Source: Colidextribacter sp. OB.20
GTDB taxonomy: Bacteria > Bacillota > Clostridia > Oscillospirales > Oscillospiraceae
DNA: 38,955 nt
Reading direction: 5' to 3'
Assembly (NCBI RefSeq): GCF_009911595.1
Contig: NZ_QWKG01000038.1
Coordinates: 1-38,955 of the forward strand
The position numbers were made by a program, and so were the translations under genes. Positions 30,045 through 38,113 of this stretch are shown here, piece after piece (the first letter of the stretch is position 1; each line of letters opens with the position of its first letter). Under the pieces are notes generated by a model, which saw nothing but the letters and a program-made list of their open reading frames with translations, searched no databases and was not told the DNA's origin.

Positions 30045-30082
30045 GTTCTTTTTGGTTACTTTTTCTTTCAAGAAAAAGTAAC
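30045..30082. repeat. T-rich hairpin repeat, family H copy 2
   Basis: TTCTTTTTGGTTACTTTTTC then AGAAAAAGTAAC, a 12-bp stem at 30055-30082. It closely matches the element at 21336. It lies just past the end of the DUF6512-like gene and before the transferase, where it can act as a terminator. Confidence 0.6.
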
Positions 30083-30598
30083 TCAACAGGGCAGGGGCAG
30101 CCAGGAGCCCACGGCGGCCAGGTCCCGGAAGAGCAGGCCCTCCGGGGGGTAGAGGGTGAACCAGGCGATGAGGCCGGCCAGGAGGGCGGCGGCCAGGACA
30201 GCCAGCAGCCACTTGACTCCCTTAAAGGGCCCGGAAAACCGGGTGGCCAGCCAGAAGCCCAAGGTCATGACCAGAATGTAGATGGCGATATCTACCCACA
30301 CAGCCTCGCCCCCCAGCATGACGTGGTACACCCACCCCAGCCCCAGTGTGAGGGCGCACAGCAGGGGCAGAACCAGCAGCCAGGGGCGGATTCCTCCCGG
30401 GCGGTCCCGGTTGAGCACCAGCGCCGCCCCCAGGAAGGGCCAGAATACCAGCTTGACATGCTCCCACAGGCTCTCGTTCACCGGGGAAAACAGGGCGGTG
30501 ATGGCGCTGGACCACCAGCCATACAGAAAATGGAGTATGCACCCCGCCAGCAGAGCGGCAATCCAGGTGACAATCAGCTGACGCTTTGGATAGAACAT
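30083..30598 (-). CDS. DUF6512-like integral membrane protein
   Basis: A 171-aa protein with about five hydrophobic segments. The N-terminal half (WIAALLAGCILHFLYGWW, ALFSPVNESLWEHVKLVFWPFL) has the conserved FxPVNESxWEHxKxxFWP motif that, from memory, marks DUF6512 family proteins of clostridia. Function unknown. ATG start after GGAG (GAGTGAGGAAAA region). Single-gene unit ending at a family H hairpin. Confidence 0.78.
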   Translation of the reverse strand: MFYPKRQLIVTWIAALLAGCILHFLYGWWSSAITALFSPVNESLWEHVKLVFWPFLGAALVLNRDRPGGIRPWLLVLPLLCALTLGLGWVYHVMLGGEAVWVDIAIYILVMTLGFWLATRFSGPFKGVKWLLAVLAAALLAGLIAWFTLYPPEGLLFRDLAAVGSWLPLPC

Positions 30599-30689
30599 TT
30601 TTCCTCACTCCTTCCGGTACAATTTATGTGAGGCGGGCCCGTTTCATACGGCTCCGCATATTTTTTTTGGGACAGGAGATGCTAAGGCT

Positions 30690-30841
30690 TGTTTGAAAAA
30701 TGTCAATGCGCCCAAGGGGCGGATCTTTTTCTGCCATACTGCCCCAATTTTTCTTGAAATACATCCAGTATTCCTGCGAAAAATTGTGTTTGTCCGGCAG
30801 AAAAATCCCTCGCCACTGTGCATATTTCCATTTTTCAAACA
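30690..30841. repeat. 152-bp long inverted repeat (MITE-like)
   Basis: TGTTTGAAAAATG at 30690-30702 and CATTTTTCAAACA at 30829-30841 are perfect terminal inverted repeats. The interior continues to pair: TTTTTCTGCC with GGCAGAAAAA, CAATTTTTC with GAAAAATTG, and AATAC with GTATT at the centre. The whole unit would fold into one long hairpin. It sits just upstream of spoVAC. Confidence 0.75.
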
Positions 30842-30874
30842 GCGCCTGGAGAAAACGCGGAAGGAGCGAATGCT

Positions 30875-31318
30875 ATGAGCATGACCAATCAGGACTACGG
30901 CCGGCTGGTGAACGAGCGGTCGAAGCCGTCGCCCATAGGAAAGAATATGGTGTGGGCCTTTCTGGTGGGCGGGGCCATCTGCGCCGCCGGTCAGGGACTG
31001 ATGAACCTGTACCAGAGCTATGGCCTGGAGAAGGAGCAGGCGGGGACAGCCGTCTCCGTCACCCTGATTCTGGCCGCCGCCCTGCTCACCGGGCTGGGGG
31101 TCTTTGATAAGCTGGCAAAGCGGGCGGGGGCAGGCACCCTGGTGCCCATCACTGGCTTCGCCAACGCCATGGTCTCCCCTGCTCTGGAGTTCAAAAGCGA
31201 GGGGCTGATTACCGGCACCGCCGCCAAGCTCTTCACTGTGGCAGGCCCGGTACTGGTATTCGGCATCAGCGCCAGCGTGATCTATGGGCTGGTTCTGGTG
31301 CTGCTGAGAAGCCTTTAG
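30875..31318 (+). CDS. spoVAC: stage V sporulation protein AC
   Basis: A 147-aa membrane protein. SpoVAC forms part of the channel that moves dipicolinic acid into and out of spores. Conserved parts: NMVWAFLVGGAICAAGQGL, LILAAALLTGLGVFDKLAKRAGAGTLVPITGFANAMVSPALEFKSEGLITG, and a C-terminal helix. The ATG at 30875 follows AAGGAG. spoVAD and spoVAE, usually next, are absent here; the next gene is a bactofilin with its own promoter. A long inverted repeat lies just upstream, where a SigG promoter would be expected. Confidence 0.94.
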   Translation: MSMTNQDYGRLVNERSKPSPIGKNMVWAFLVGGAICAAGQGLMNLYQSYGLEKEQAGTAVSVTLILAAALLTGLGVFDKLAKRAGAGTLVPITGFANAMVSPALEFKSEGLITGTAAKLFTVAGPVLVFGISASVIYGLVLVLLRSL

Positions 31319-31406
31319 CCTGCTCCGGCCCCCTCCAACGGGGGCCGGGTTGAGCATGAGGGAGGAAAAAAGCCGGGGACATCAAGGTTTTTTGTACTTT
31401 TTTCCC

Positions 31407-31435
31407 TTGCGTTCCGGGCGGAAGTTTGCTATAAT
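31407..31435 (+). promoter_or_regulatory. promoter of the bactofilin gene
   Basis: TTGCGT (31407-31412), 17-base spacer, TATAAT (31430-31435). Confidence 0.6.
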
Positions 31436-31500
31436 TTTTTGTACATTGAATCCTTGATATTCGCGGTTATTCCAATCATTGAGATAAGGAGCGATGAACT

Positions 31501-31995
31501 ATGGGTTTATTTGGAGCACAGCCGAAACAGGAGCCGGTCCCCACGACCACCTTTGAGGAGGAGCCCTTTGACGAGATCCCCTCCCTGCCCAAGGCGAATA
31601 ACAACACCATTATTGCCCAAGGGATCACCTTTACCGGCGTGATCCGGGGCGAGGGCAACGTTCAGATTGAGGGCCGACTGGAGGGCGAGATCGACCTGCG
31701 GGGCGGCGTCACCATCGCGCCCAGCGGAACGGTCCAGGGCCCCATTGCCGCCGACGCAGTGCGGGTGGCAGGCAACGTGGAGGGCAGTATTACCGCCCGG
31801 GACCACCTGTGCCTGGAGCGCACCGGCGCCATTCACGGCGATGTGGCAACCGCCTCCCTGATTGTGGAGAACGGCCGGCTGGACGGCAGCAGCACTATGC
31901 TGGCCTCCGCTGAGCCGCCCAGGCATGAGACGGATATCTCGGTGCAGGACCTTCAGTTCGGTCCCGATTTCGAGCTGGAGGAGCGGGATACATAA
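31501..31995 (+). CDS. bactofilin family protein
   Basis: A 164-aa cytoskeletal protein. The N-terminal tail (MGLFGAQPKQEP...) is disordered and may bind membrane. The bactofilin core (residues about 38-135) has repeating short beta strands with I/V-x-G spacing: GITFTGVIRGEGNVQIEGRLEGEIDLRGGVTIAPSGTVQGPIAADAVRVAGNVEG, a right-handed beta-helix. Bactofilins polymerise without nucleotide and organise cell shape or sporulation sites. The ATG follows AAGGAG. It is set between spoVAC and a strong terminator. Confidence 0.92.
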   Translation: MGLFGAQPKQEPVPTTTFEEEPFDEIPSLPKANNNTIIAQGITFTGVIRGEGNVQIEGRLEGEIDLRGGVTIAPSGTVQGPIAADAVRVAGNVEGSITARDHLCLERTGAIHGDVATASLIVENGRLDGSSTMLASAEPPRHETDISVQDLQFGPDFELEERDT

Positions 31996-32035
31996 AAAAT
32001 ACGGCCCGGAGAGCAAATCTCCGGGCCGTATTTTT
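31995..32035. terminator. bidirectional intrinsic terminator
   Basis: AAAAATACGGCCCGGAGA and TCTCCGGGCCGTATTTTT form an 18-bp stem with A/T tails on both sides, between the bactofilin and symporter genes. Confidence 0.92.
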
Positions 32036-32041
32036 ATGCGC

Positions 32042-33247
32042 TTAGAGGAGGCGAGGCTCCTGCGCGCTGATATTGTGCTTCTCGGCGTAGCCGGTGAGAA
32101 TTAGGGTAAGGGCGCCGTCGCCGGTGACATTGCAGGCGGTGCCGAAGCTGTCCTGAAGGGCAAAGATGGCCAGCATCAGGCCCCGGCCGGCCTCGTCAAA
32201 CATGAGCACGCCGGCGATGAGGCCCAGAGAGGCCACCACCGTGCCGCCGGGGACACCGGGGGCGCCAATGGCGAAGACGGCCAGCAGCACACAGAACAGC
32301 ACCATGGTGCCCAGGGAGGGCAGCTTGCCGTAGAGCACCTGGGAGACGGTCATGCAGAAGAATACCTCGGTAAGCACCGAGCCGCACAGATGGATGTTTG
32401 CGAACAGAGGGATGCCGAAGTCCACCATGTCCCGGCGCAGGACGGAGGACTTGTGGGCGCACTGGAGGGCCACGGCCAGGGTGGCGGCGGAGGACATGGT
32501 GCCCACGGCGGTGATGTAGGCCGGGCCGTAGTGCTTTACCACCTCGATGGGAGAGCGGCCCGAGTAGGCTCCCGCCGCCCCGTAGAGGATCGCCATCCAG
32601 ACGAAGTGCCCCACCATAACAATGAGGATGGCGATGAGAAAGACGGGGAACTGCTTGGTAATGGAGCCGTTCCAGGCCAGCTGATAGAAGGTGGAGGCAA
32701 TAAAGATGGGGAGGATGGGGATGACTACCCGCTTCACGATGTCCAGCACGATGTTCTGGAACTCCTCCAGAATCGCGGTGACTGTTTTGGCCCTGGTCCA
32801 CACGGCGGCCAGGCCGATGAGCACGGAGAACACCAGGGCGCTCATCACCGGCATGATCTGGGGGATAGCCAGCTCAAAGGGGACGGGCAGGCTGGCCCCC
32901 TCCTCGGCGGCGGAGGCAAAGGCCAGGTGGGGAATGATGGTGTAGCCCGCAGCCATGGACAGAAGGGCGGCTAGCACCGAGCTGACATAGGCGATGACGA
33001 TAGCCACGCCCAGCATTCTGGTGGCGTTGTTGCCCAGCTTGGTGATGGAGGGGGCGATAAAGCCGATTACGATAAGGGGGACGCAGAAGTTAATCAGCTG
33101 GCCCAAAATGTACTTGACGGTGCCGATGACGTTGACCACGCTGGAGGCGAAGGGCAGAGTGCTCTCCTGGGGGATCAGCAGCCCCAGGATGATGCCCGCA
33201 GCCACGCCGATCAGCAGGCGCAGGGGCAGGTTTTCGGATTTTTTCAT
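32042..33247 (-). CDS. dicarboxylate/amino acid:cation symporter
   Basis: A 401-aa transporter of the DAACS (glutamate/aspartate, serine/threonine or dicarboxylate) family. It has about eight helices plus two re-entrant hairpins: the serine-rich hairpin TAVGTMSSAATLAVALQCA, the FANIHLCGSVLTEV segment, and the C-terminal PGVPGGTVVASLG and DSFGTACNVTGDGALT motifs that bind substrate and cation. The start MKKSENLP at 33247 has AAAGGAG upstream; an open frame beyond it overlaps mntP and is not real. Substrate cannot be assigned. Its own promoter lies at 33305-33333. Confidence 0.93.
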   Translation of the reverse strand: MKKSENLPLRLLIGVAAGIILGLLIPQESTLPFASSVVNVIGTVKYILGQLINFCVPLIVIGFIAPSITKLGNNATRMLGVAIVIAYVSSVLAALLSMAAGYTIIPHLAFASAAEEGASLPVPFELAIPQIMPVMSALVFSVLIGLAAVWTRAKTVTAILEEFQNIVLDIVKRVVIPILPIFIASTFYQLAWNGSITKQFPVFLIAILIVMVGHFVWMAILYGAAGAYSGRSPIEVVKHYGPAYITAVGTMSSAATLAVALQCAHKSSVLRRDMVDFGIPLFANIHLCGSVLTEVFFCMTVSQVLYGKLPSLGTMVLFCVLLAVFAIGAPGVPGGTVVASLGLIAGVLMFDEAGRGLMLAIFALQDSFGTACNVTGDGALTLILTGYAEKHNISAQEPRLL

Positions 33248-33304
33248 AAAAAGCTCCTTTCCGTTTTGACAGCACACAGACCGGGAAAATACTCCCATTT
33301 TTTT

Positions 33305-33333
33305 ATCATACCATATTGAGGAGGAAAAGACAA
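33305..33333 (-). promoter_or_regulatory. promoter of the symporter gene
   Basis: On the minus strand TTGTCT (33333-33328), 17-base spacer, TATGAT (33310-33305). Confidence 0.6.
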
Positions 33334-33339
33334 TACACC

Positions 33340-33903
33340 TCAGGAAAGCAAGGTGTGTTCCAGCAGGATTTTTGCCCCCATGCCCATAAGGACCAGTCCC
33401 CCGGCCAGCTCCGCCCTGCTTTTGAAGCGCAGGCCGAACAGCGCCCCCACCTTTACCCCGGCAGCGGACAGAATAAAGGTGGTCACGCCGATGAACAGCA
33501 CGGCGGAGACGATGTTGTCCACCTGGAGAAAGGCGAAAGTGACCCCCACCGCCAGGGCGTCGATGGAGGTGGCTACCGCCAGGGGCAGCATGGCCCGGGG
33601 GGAGAAGGAGCTGTCCAGCGCCTCCGCCTCTCCGCCCCGGGACTCCCGAACCATGTTGAAGCCGATGATCCCCAGCAGGAAAAAGGCGATCCAGTGGTCG
33701 ATGGAGACGATCATCCCCTGGAAGCGGACCCCCAGAAGCCAGCCGATCAGGGGCATCAGGGCCTGAAAGGCGCCGAACCACCCCCCGCAGATCAGACAGT
33801 GGCCCACCCTGGGCCGTCTGGTGGACAGCCCCTTGCAGACGGACACCGCGAAGGCGTCCATAGACAGGCTGACCGCGATAATAAAGAGTTCGTACAGCCG
33901 CAT
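33340..33903 (-). CDS. mntP: MntP manganese efflux pump
   Basis: A 187-aa protein with six helices in two homologous halves, each opening with the acidic motif SLSMDAFAVS and TSIDALAVG, which bind Mn2+ in the membrane. This is the MntP family, exporting excess manganese. The ATG at 33903 is chosen for the GGAGGG eight bases upstream. A manganese-sensing yybP-ykoY riboswitch with a terminator precedes it, which fixes its role and control. Confidence 0.95.
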   Translation of the reverse strand: MRLYELFIIAVSLSMDAFAVSVCKGLSTRRPRVGHCLICGGWFGAFQALMPLIGWLLGVRFQGMIVSIDHWIAFFLLGIIGFNMVRESRGGEAEALDSSFSPRAMLPLAVATSIDALAVGVTFAFLQVDNIVSAVLFIGVTTFILSAAGVKVGALFGLRFKSRAELAGGLVLMGMGAKILLEHTLLS

Positions 33904-33920
33904 GATAAGTCCCTCCAAGC

Positions 33921-34047
33921 GATAAGAAAAGAGACTTATCTGTCCCTGGGACAGATAAGTCTCGCCATTTCAGGCCCGGCCAGGAGGAGAACCTCCAGTA
34001 TGTTGACCGGGCTGCACCAATCGGTACCGGCTACTCCCTTACTTTGG
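33921..34047 (-). promoter_or_regulatory. yybP-ykoY manganese riboswitch with terminator
   Basis: On the minus strand the aptamer has GGGAGTAGC (about 34041-34033), the conserved GTCAACATAC and a closing GCGAGACTT, as in the yybP-ykoY class. The expression platform is a perfect hairpin GAGACTTATCTGTCC / GGACAGATAAGTCTC (33931-33963) followed by TTTTCTT. The end of the aptamer and the start of the hairpin share GAGACTT, so Mn2+ binding can hold those bases and prevent termination. Confidence 0.9.
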
Positions 34048-34149
34048 GTGCCAGTGTACCACAAGGCTATGCCCCTGTCAAGCTTATTCTCAGTCCGGGG
34101 CAAAAATACCCGAAAACTCCGCTGCGGGCGGCGGAAGGCTGCCCGGCTG

Positions 34150-34590
34150 TCACCGCAGGTCGACCTCGGGCATCAGCTCCTGCCCTACGATGCGCAGCAC
34201 CCGGTCCATCTGGGCCACCTCCTCCGGGGTAAAGCGCTCCCGCACCCGGTTCATGACCTCCTGCACATAGGCGCTGCTCAGGTTGTAGTAGTCGTGGAAC
34301 TTCTGGGTGGGCCGCAGGTGGTACTCCCGCCGGTCGCTGGGGGACTGGACTTTCTCCACATACCCCTTCCGGATCAGGCTGTTCACCTTATAGGCGGCGT
34401 TGGGAGAGGAGATGTTGGCGAAGGAGGCGAACTCGTTGACAGTGGGCTCGTCCAGAGCCCGGATGATCTCCATGCAGAAGGTCTCCACCGCCGTCAGGCT
34501 GGCCTCTCTGGTCTGGAATCTGGAAAAAACCGCCTGGTAAAAGTGCAGCTTGAATTTGGTGTAGATTCGGTCAAAGCTCTCCTCCAGCAC
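34150..34590 (-). CDS. MarR-family regulator, probably FabT-like
   Basis: A 146-aa winged-helix regulator: helices with AVETFCMEIIRALDEPTVNEFASFANISSPNAAYKVNSLIRKGYVEKVQSPSDRREYHLRPT form the DNA-binding part, and the wing is SDRREYHLRPT. The GTG at 34588-34590 follows GGAGGGG; upstream in-frame ATGs lack a site. It is adjacent to fabZ on the same strand. MarR proteins at fab loci (FabT in streptococci) repress fatty-acid synthesis when bound to acyl-ACP, so this is the likely role here, by position only. Confidence 0.85.
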   Translation of the reverse strand: MLEESFDRIYTKFKLHFYQAVFSRFQTREASLTAVETFCMEIIRALDEPTVNEFASFANISSPNAAYKVNSLIRKGYVEKVQSPSDRREYHLRPTQKFHDYYNLSSAYVQEVMNRVRERFTPEEVAQMDRVLRIVGQELMPEVDLR

Positions 34591-34625
34591 CTTTTTTCCC
34601 CTCCTGTTTCCGTGAATTGAGGACA

Positions 34626-35087
34626 TTATACCAGAGAATCTCCCGTTTCGCAAGAGGGGCGTTCCGTCAGGGCGAAGGTGAGCTCCGCCTTACAGGCCAG
34701 CTTCCCCTCCACCCGGGCCTCCGCCGTGCCGAAGCCCACCGGCCCCTTCTGGGCGGTGAGCCGGCACTCCAGCTCCAGCACATCTCCGGGGCGGACCTGC
34801 CGCTTGAACCGGGCGTTTTTTATGCCTCCAAAGAGGGCCAGCCTGCCCTCGCTCCCCGCCTCGGTGAGGATAGCCACCGCCCCCACCTGGGCCAGGGCCT
34901 CGATGATGAGCACCCCGGGCATCACCTTGAAGCCGGGGAAGTGGCCCTGAAAGAAGGGCTCGTTGGCGGTGACGCACTTGATGCCCTTGGCCCCCTCGCC
35001 GGGGACGCACTCGGTGATCCTGTCCACCAGCAGGAAGGGATAGCGGTGGGGCAGAATGGCCTCGATCTGGTCGATATTCAGCTCCAT
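34626..35087 (-). CDS. fabZ: 3-hydroxyacyl-ACP dehydratase FabZ
   Basis: A 153-aa hot-dog-fold dehydratase that removes water from 3-hydroxyacyl-ACP. It has [14 protein letters not shown], the catalytic His49 in [20 protein letters not shown] with Glu63, and [17 protein letters not shown]. The ATG at 35087 follows AGGAGG; the longer frame is not supported. It is the last fab gene of the leftward operon. A family P repeat lies between it and fabF; accB, often found there in clostridia, is missing. Confidence 0.96.
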   Translation of the reverse strand: MELNIDQIEAILPHRYPFLLVDRITECVPGEGAKGIKCVTANEPFFQGHFPGFKVMPGVLIIEALAQVGAVAILTEAGSEGRLALFGGIKNARFKRQVRPGDVLELECRLTAQKGPVGFGTAEARVEGKLACKAELTFALTERPSCETGDSLV

Positions 35088-35106
35088 ATCAGGAAACCTC
35101 CTTTTT

Positions 35107-35181
35107 TGTAGGGACGGGACGACTCGGCCCGCCCTATTTGTATATGGATTCGGCGGCGTGCCGGGGTCGTCGCGCCCTACA
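35107..35181. repeat. family P palindromic repeat (long form)
   Basis: Runs from TGTAGGGACGGGACGACTCG to GGGTCGTCGCGCCCTACA. Reverse-complemented, both ends match the element at 21925. The fabF stop codon (35177-35179) is the TAG of its right TGTAGGG end. Confidence 0.72.
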
Positions 35182-36424
35182 GATGTGCCTCCCACCTTTT
35201 CAGCACAACAGCCGCGTTGTGCCCCCCGAAGCCCAGGGAGTTGGACAGGGCGATTTTGATCTCCGCCTGGCGCCCCTCATTGGGGACGATGTCCAAATCG
35301 CAGGCCGGGTCGGGGACCTGATATCCGATGGTGGCCGGGATGAAGCCCTCCTTCAGAGCCAGCGCGGTGAAGATGGCCTCCACCGCCCCGGCGGCCCCCA
35401 GCAGGTGGCCCGTCATGGACTTGGTAGAGCTGACTTTCAGCTTTTGGGCGTGGTCCCCAAAGGTGGTGTGGATGGCCGCCGTCTCGCTGGCGTCGTTCAG
35501 GGGGGTGGAGGTGCCGTGGGCATTGATGTAGTCCACCGCCTCAGGGGAAATCCCGGCGTCAGCCAGGGCCTGGGCCATACAGGCGGCCCCGCCCGCCCCG
35601 CCCGGGGCGGGGGCGGTGATGTGGTGGGCGTCGCAGTTGGCGCCGTAGCCAATCACCTCGGCGTAAATTTTGGCCCCCCGGGCCTGGGCGTGGCCCAGCT
35701 CCTCCAGCAGGAGGGCGCCCGCCCCCTCCCCCATGACAAAGCCGGAGCGCTCGGCGTCGAAGGGGATGGAGGCCCGAAGGGGGTCTGTGCTCTCGCACAG
35801 GGCCTTCATGGCGGTGAAGCCCCCCATAGCCAGGGGAGTGACGGCAGCCTCAGCCCCGCCGCACAGCATCACCTCGGCATAGCCGTCCCGGATATGCCGG
35901 AAGGCGTCTCCCACGGCGTTAGTCCCCCCGGCGCAGGCGGTGACCACGCAGGAGCACATGCCCGTAAAGCCGCAGCGGATGGCCATGTGGCCCGCCGCCA
36001 TGTTGGAGATAATCATGGGGATCATGAAGGGAGAAACCGTGTCGTATCCCCGCTCGCTCCCCCGCCGGTGGGCCTCGCCCACCGTCTCAAAGCCGCCGAT
36101 GCCGCTGGAGAAGATCACCCCGCAGCGGTCCGGCTTCTCCCGCTCCCGGTCCAGGCCGGCGTCGGACATGCACTCCTGGGCGGCGATGAGGGCCAGCTGG
36201 GTGAAGCGGTCCATTTTTTTGGCCTCCCGCTTGCCCAGCAGGCCGTCAATGTCCAGACCCTTTACCTCGCCGGCCAGCTTGACCTTCATCTCCGCCGTGT
36301 CATACCGGGTGATGGGCCCGATGCCGCATTTTCCCGCCTTGACTGCCGTCCAGCTCCCGGCGACGGAGTTCCCCACCGGGTTGACCGTCCCCATGCCAGT
36401 GATTACCACTCTGCGCTTTTCCAT
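35177..36424 (-). CDS. fabF: beta-ketoacyl-ACP synthase II FabF
   Basis: A 415-aa condensing enzyme for chain elongation. The catalytic triad is complete: Cys164 in [15 protein letters not shown], His303 in [11 protein letters not shown] and His340 in [16 protein letters not shown]. The end has [14 protein letters not shown]. It matches FabF/KASII rather than FabH (no Cys-His-Asn). The ATG at 36424 follows GAGGTGA; a GTG three codons earlier is possible. Its stop codon lies in a repeat. Operon with fabG, 14 bases upstream. Confidence 0.97.
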   Translation of the reverse strand: MEKRRVVITGMGTVNPVGNSVAGSWTAVKAGKCGIGPITRYDTAEMKVKLAGEVKGLDIDGLLGKREAKKMDRFTQLALIAAQECMSDAGLDREREKPDRCGVIFSSGIGGFETVGEAHRRGSERGYDTVSPFMIPMIISNMAAGHMAIRCGFTGMCSCVVTACAGGTNAVGDAFRHIRDGYAEVMLCGGAEAAVTPLAMGGFTAMKALCESTDPLRASIPFDAERSGFVMGEGAGALLLEELGHAQARGAKIYAEVIGYGANCDAHHITAPAPGGAGGAACMAQALADAGISPEAVDYINAHGTSTPLNDASETAAIHTTFGDHAQKLKVSSTKSMTGHLLGAAGAVEAIFTALALKEGFIPATIGYQVPDPACDLDIVPNEGRQAEIKIALSNSLGFGGHNAAVVLKRWEAHL

Positions 36425-36437
36425 ATCCTTCACCTCA

Positions 36438-37181
36438 TTAAACCGCCATGCCGCCGTCTACGCACAGCACCTGCCCGGTGATGTAGCCGCACTCCGGCCC
36501 GGCGAAGAAGGCCACCGCCCGGGCCGCCTCCTCAGGGGAGCCGGGCCGGCCCTTGGGGATGGTGGTCAGCATGGCCTGCCGGGCCTTTTCCGGCAGGGCG
36601 GCGGTCATGTCTGTCTCGATAAAGCCGGGGGCCACTGCGTTGACGGTGATGTCCCGCCCGGCCAGCTCCTTGGCGGCCGCCTTGACCAGTCCCAGCACCC
36701 CCGCCTTGCTGGCGGCGTAGGCGGTCTGGCCCGGGTTGCCCCGCAGCCCCACCACGCTGGACAGGCAGACAATCCGTCCATACTTCTGCCGCAGCATCAC
36801 CTTCGCCGCCGCCCTGGTGCAGAAATAGGCCCCCTTCAGGTTGGTATCCAGCGTCTTGGTAAAATCCTCCTCCTTGGCGGTCATGAGCAGGCCGTCCCGG
36901 GAGATGCCGGCGTTGTTCACCAGAATATCCAGCCGGCCGAACCGCTCCTTCACCGCAGTCACCAGAGCGTCGCAGGCGGCGGGGTCGGACACGTCCGCCT
37001 GAAAGGCCTCCGCCTCCACCCCCAGCTGGCGGCACAGCGCGACGGTCTCCTCCGCCGTAGCGCCGCTGCCGGCGTAGTTGACGGCCACCGCCGCCCCCTG
37101 CCGGGCCAGCTCCAGGCAAATAGCCCGTCCGATCCCCCTGCTGCCGCCGGTGACCAGGGCCACGTTTCCATCCATGCTCAT
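36438..37181 (-). CDS. fabG: 3-oxoacyl-ACP reductase FabG
   Basis: A 247-aa short-chain dehydrogenase using NADPH. It has the Rossmann motif TGGSRGIGRAI, NNAGISRD, and the catalytic Ser/Tyr155/Lys159 (SSVVGLRGNPGQTAYAASKAG). The C-terminal GFIETDMTAALPE and VLCVDGGMAV are typical of FabG. The ATG at 37181 follows AAAGGAG and overlaps the fabD stop codon by four bases, indicating translational coupling. Confidence 0.97.
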   Translation of the reverse strand: MSMDGNVALVTGGSRGIGRAICLELARQGAAVAVNYAGSGATAEETVALCRQLGVEAEAFQADVSDPAACDALVTAVKERFGRLDILVNNAGISRDGLLMTAKEEDFTKTLDTNLKGAYFCTRAAAKVMLRQKYGRIVCLSSVVGLRGNPGQTAYAASKAGVLGLVKAAAKELAGRDITVNAVAPGFIETDMTAALPEKARQAMLTTIPKGRPGSPEEAARAVAFFAGPECGYITGQVLCVDGGMAV

Positions 37182-38113
37182 GCTGTTTCTCCTTTCAGGG
37201 CGGACACCACGCTGTGGAAATCCGCTGCTGTGTCGATGTGATAGGTTTTTATCTCCGGAGCAGTCTTTTTAAAGAAGCCGCTCAGTGCCTTTCCCGGCCC
37301 GATCTCCACCACGGTGTCCACCCCATCCGCCGCCATACGGCGGATGGTGTCCTCCCAGTAGACGGGGGACTGGACCTGCCGCTCCAGCAGGGCGGGGACG
37401 GTGTCGTCTGCGTCCATCGGCCCGCCCTTGCAGTTGAAATAGACGGGGAAGGCCATGGGGCCGAAGAAGATGGTATTAAAATGCTTTGCCAGGGCGTCCC
37501 CGGCGGGCTTCATCAGCCGGGTGTGGAAGGGTCCGCTCACCTTCAGGGGCATGCACCGCTTGGCGCCCAGCTCCTTCGCGATCTCCCCGGCCCGGTCCAC
37601 CGCCGCCTTCTCTCCGCCGATGACCAGCTGGCCGGGACAGTTGTAGTTGCAGATCTGGACCACGCCCAGCTCTGAGGCCCCGTCGCAGGCATTTTGGAGC
37701 TTCTCCCGGTCCAGGCCCAACACGGCGGTCATGCCGCAGTCCAGACCGGCGGCGGCCTCCTCCATGGCCTTGCCCCGTAGGGCCACCGTGGAGATCACCG
37801 TCCCCCGGCTGAACACCCCGGCGGCATAGAGGGCGGAGTACTCCCCCAGGGACAGCCCCGCCGCCGCCTGAGGGCGGATGCCCTCCTGATACAGCAGGTC
37901 GGTCACCCCCACGGCGAAGGCCGCCATGCAGGGCTGGGTATAGCGGGTCTGGGACAGCCGGTCCTCCGGGCCCTGGAAGCACAGCCCTTTCAGGTCGAAA
38001 TCCACAGGGGCGTGGTCAAAGATGTTGGAAAATTCGGGAAATTCCTCATAGAAGTCCTTTCCCATACCCGCGTGCTGGCTGCCCTGTCCGGCGTATACAA
38101 AGGCTAATTTCAC
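37178..38113 (-). CDS. fabD: malonyl-CoA:ACP transacylase FabD
   Basis: A 311-aa transacylase loading malonate onto ACP. It has FVYAGQGSQHAGMGKDF, the active-site Ser88 in GLSLGEYSAL, the Arg/His of GPFHTRLM and the C-terminal VEIGPGKALSGFFKK. The GTG at 38111-38113 is chosen: GGAGGGC lies six bases before it, and it overlaps the stop codon of the previous gene as GTGA. An ATG five codons upstream lacks spacing for a site. Confidence 0.96.
   Translation of the reverse strand: MKLAFVYAGQGSQHAGMGKDFYEEFPEFSNIFDHAPVDFDLKGLCFQGPEDRLSQTRYTQPCMAAFAVGVTDLLYQEGIRPQAAAGLSLGEYSALYAAGVFSRGTVISTVALRGKAMEEAAAGLDCGMTAVLGLDREKLQNACDGASELGVVQICNYNCPGQLVIGGEKAAVDRAGEIAKELGAKRCMPLKVSGPFHTRLMKPAGDALAKHFNTIFFGPMAFPVYFNCKGGPMDADDTVPALLERQVQSPVYWEDTIRRMAADGVDTVVEIGPGKALSGFFKKTAPEIKTYHIDTAADFHSVVSALKGETA

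Noticed and set aside
33248-33781. Upstream extension of the symporter frame
   Set aside because: It runs antisense-like through mntP in another frame; AAAGGAG and the family start at 33247 decide.
34024-34130. tRNA-like folding upstream of mntP
   Set aside because: The sequence fits the yybP-ykoY riboswitch and there is no cloverleaf.
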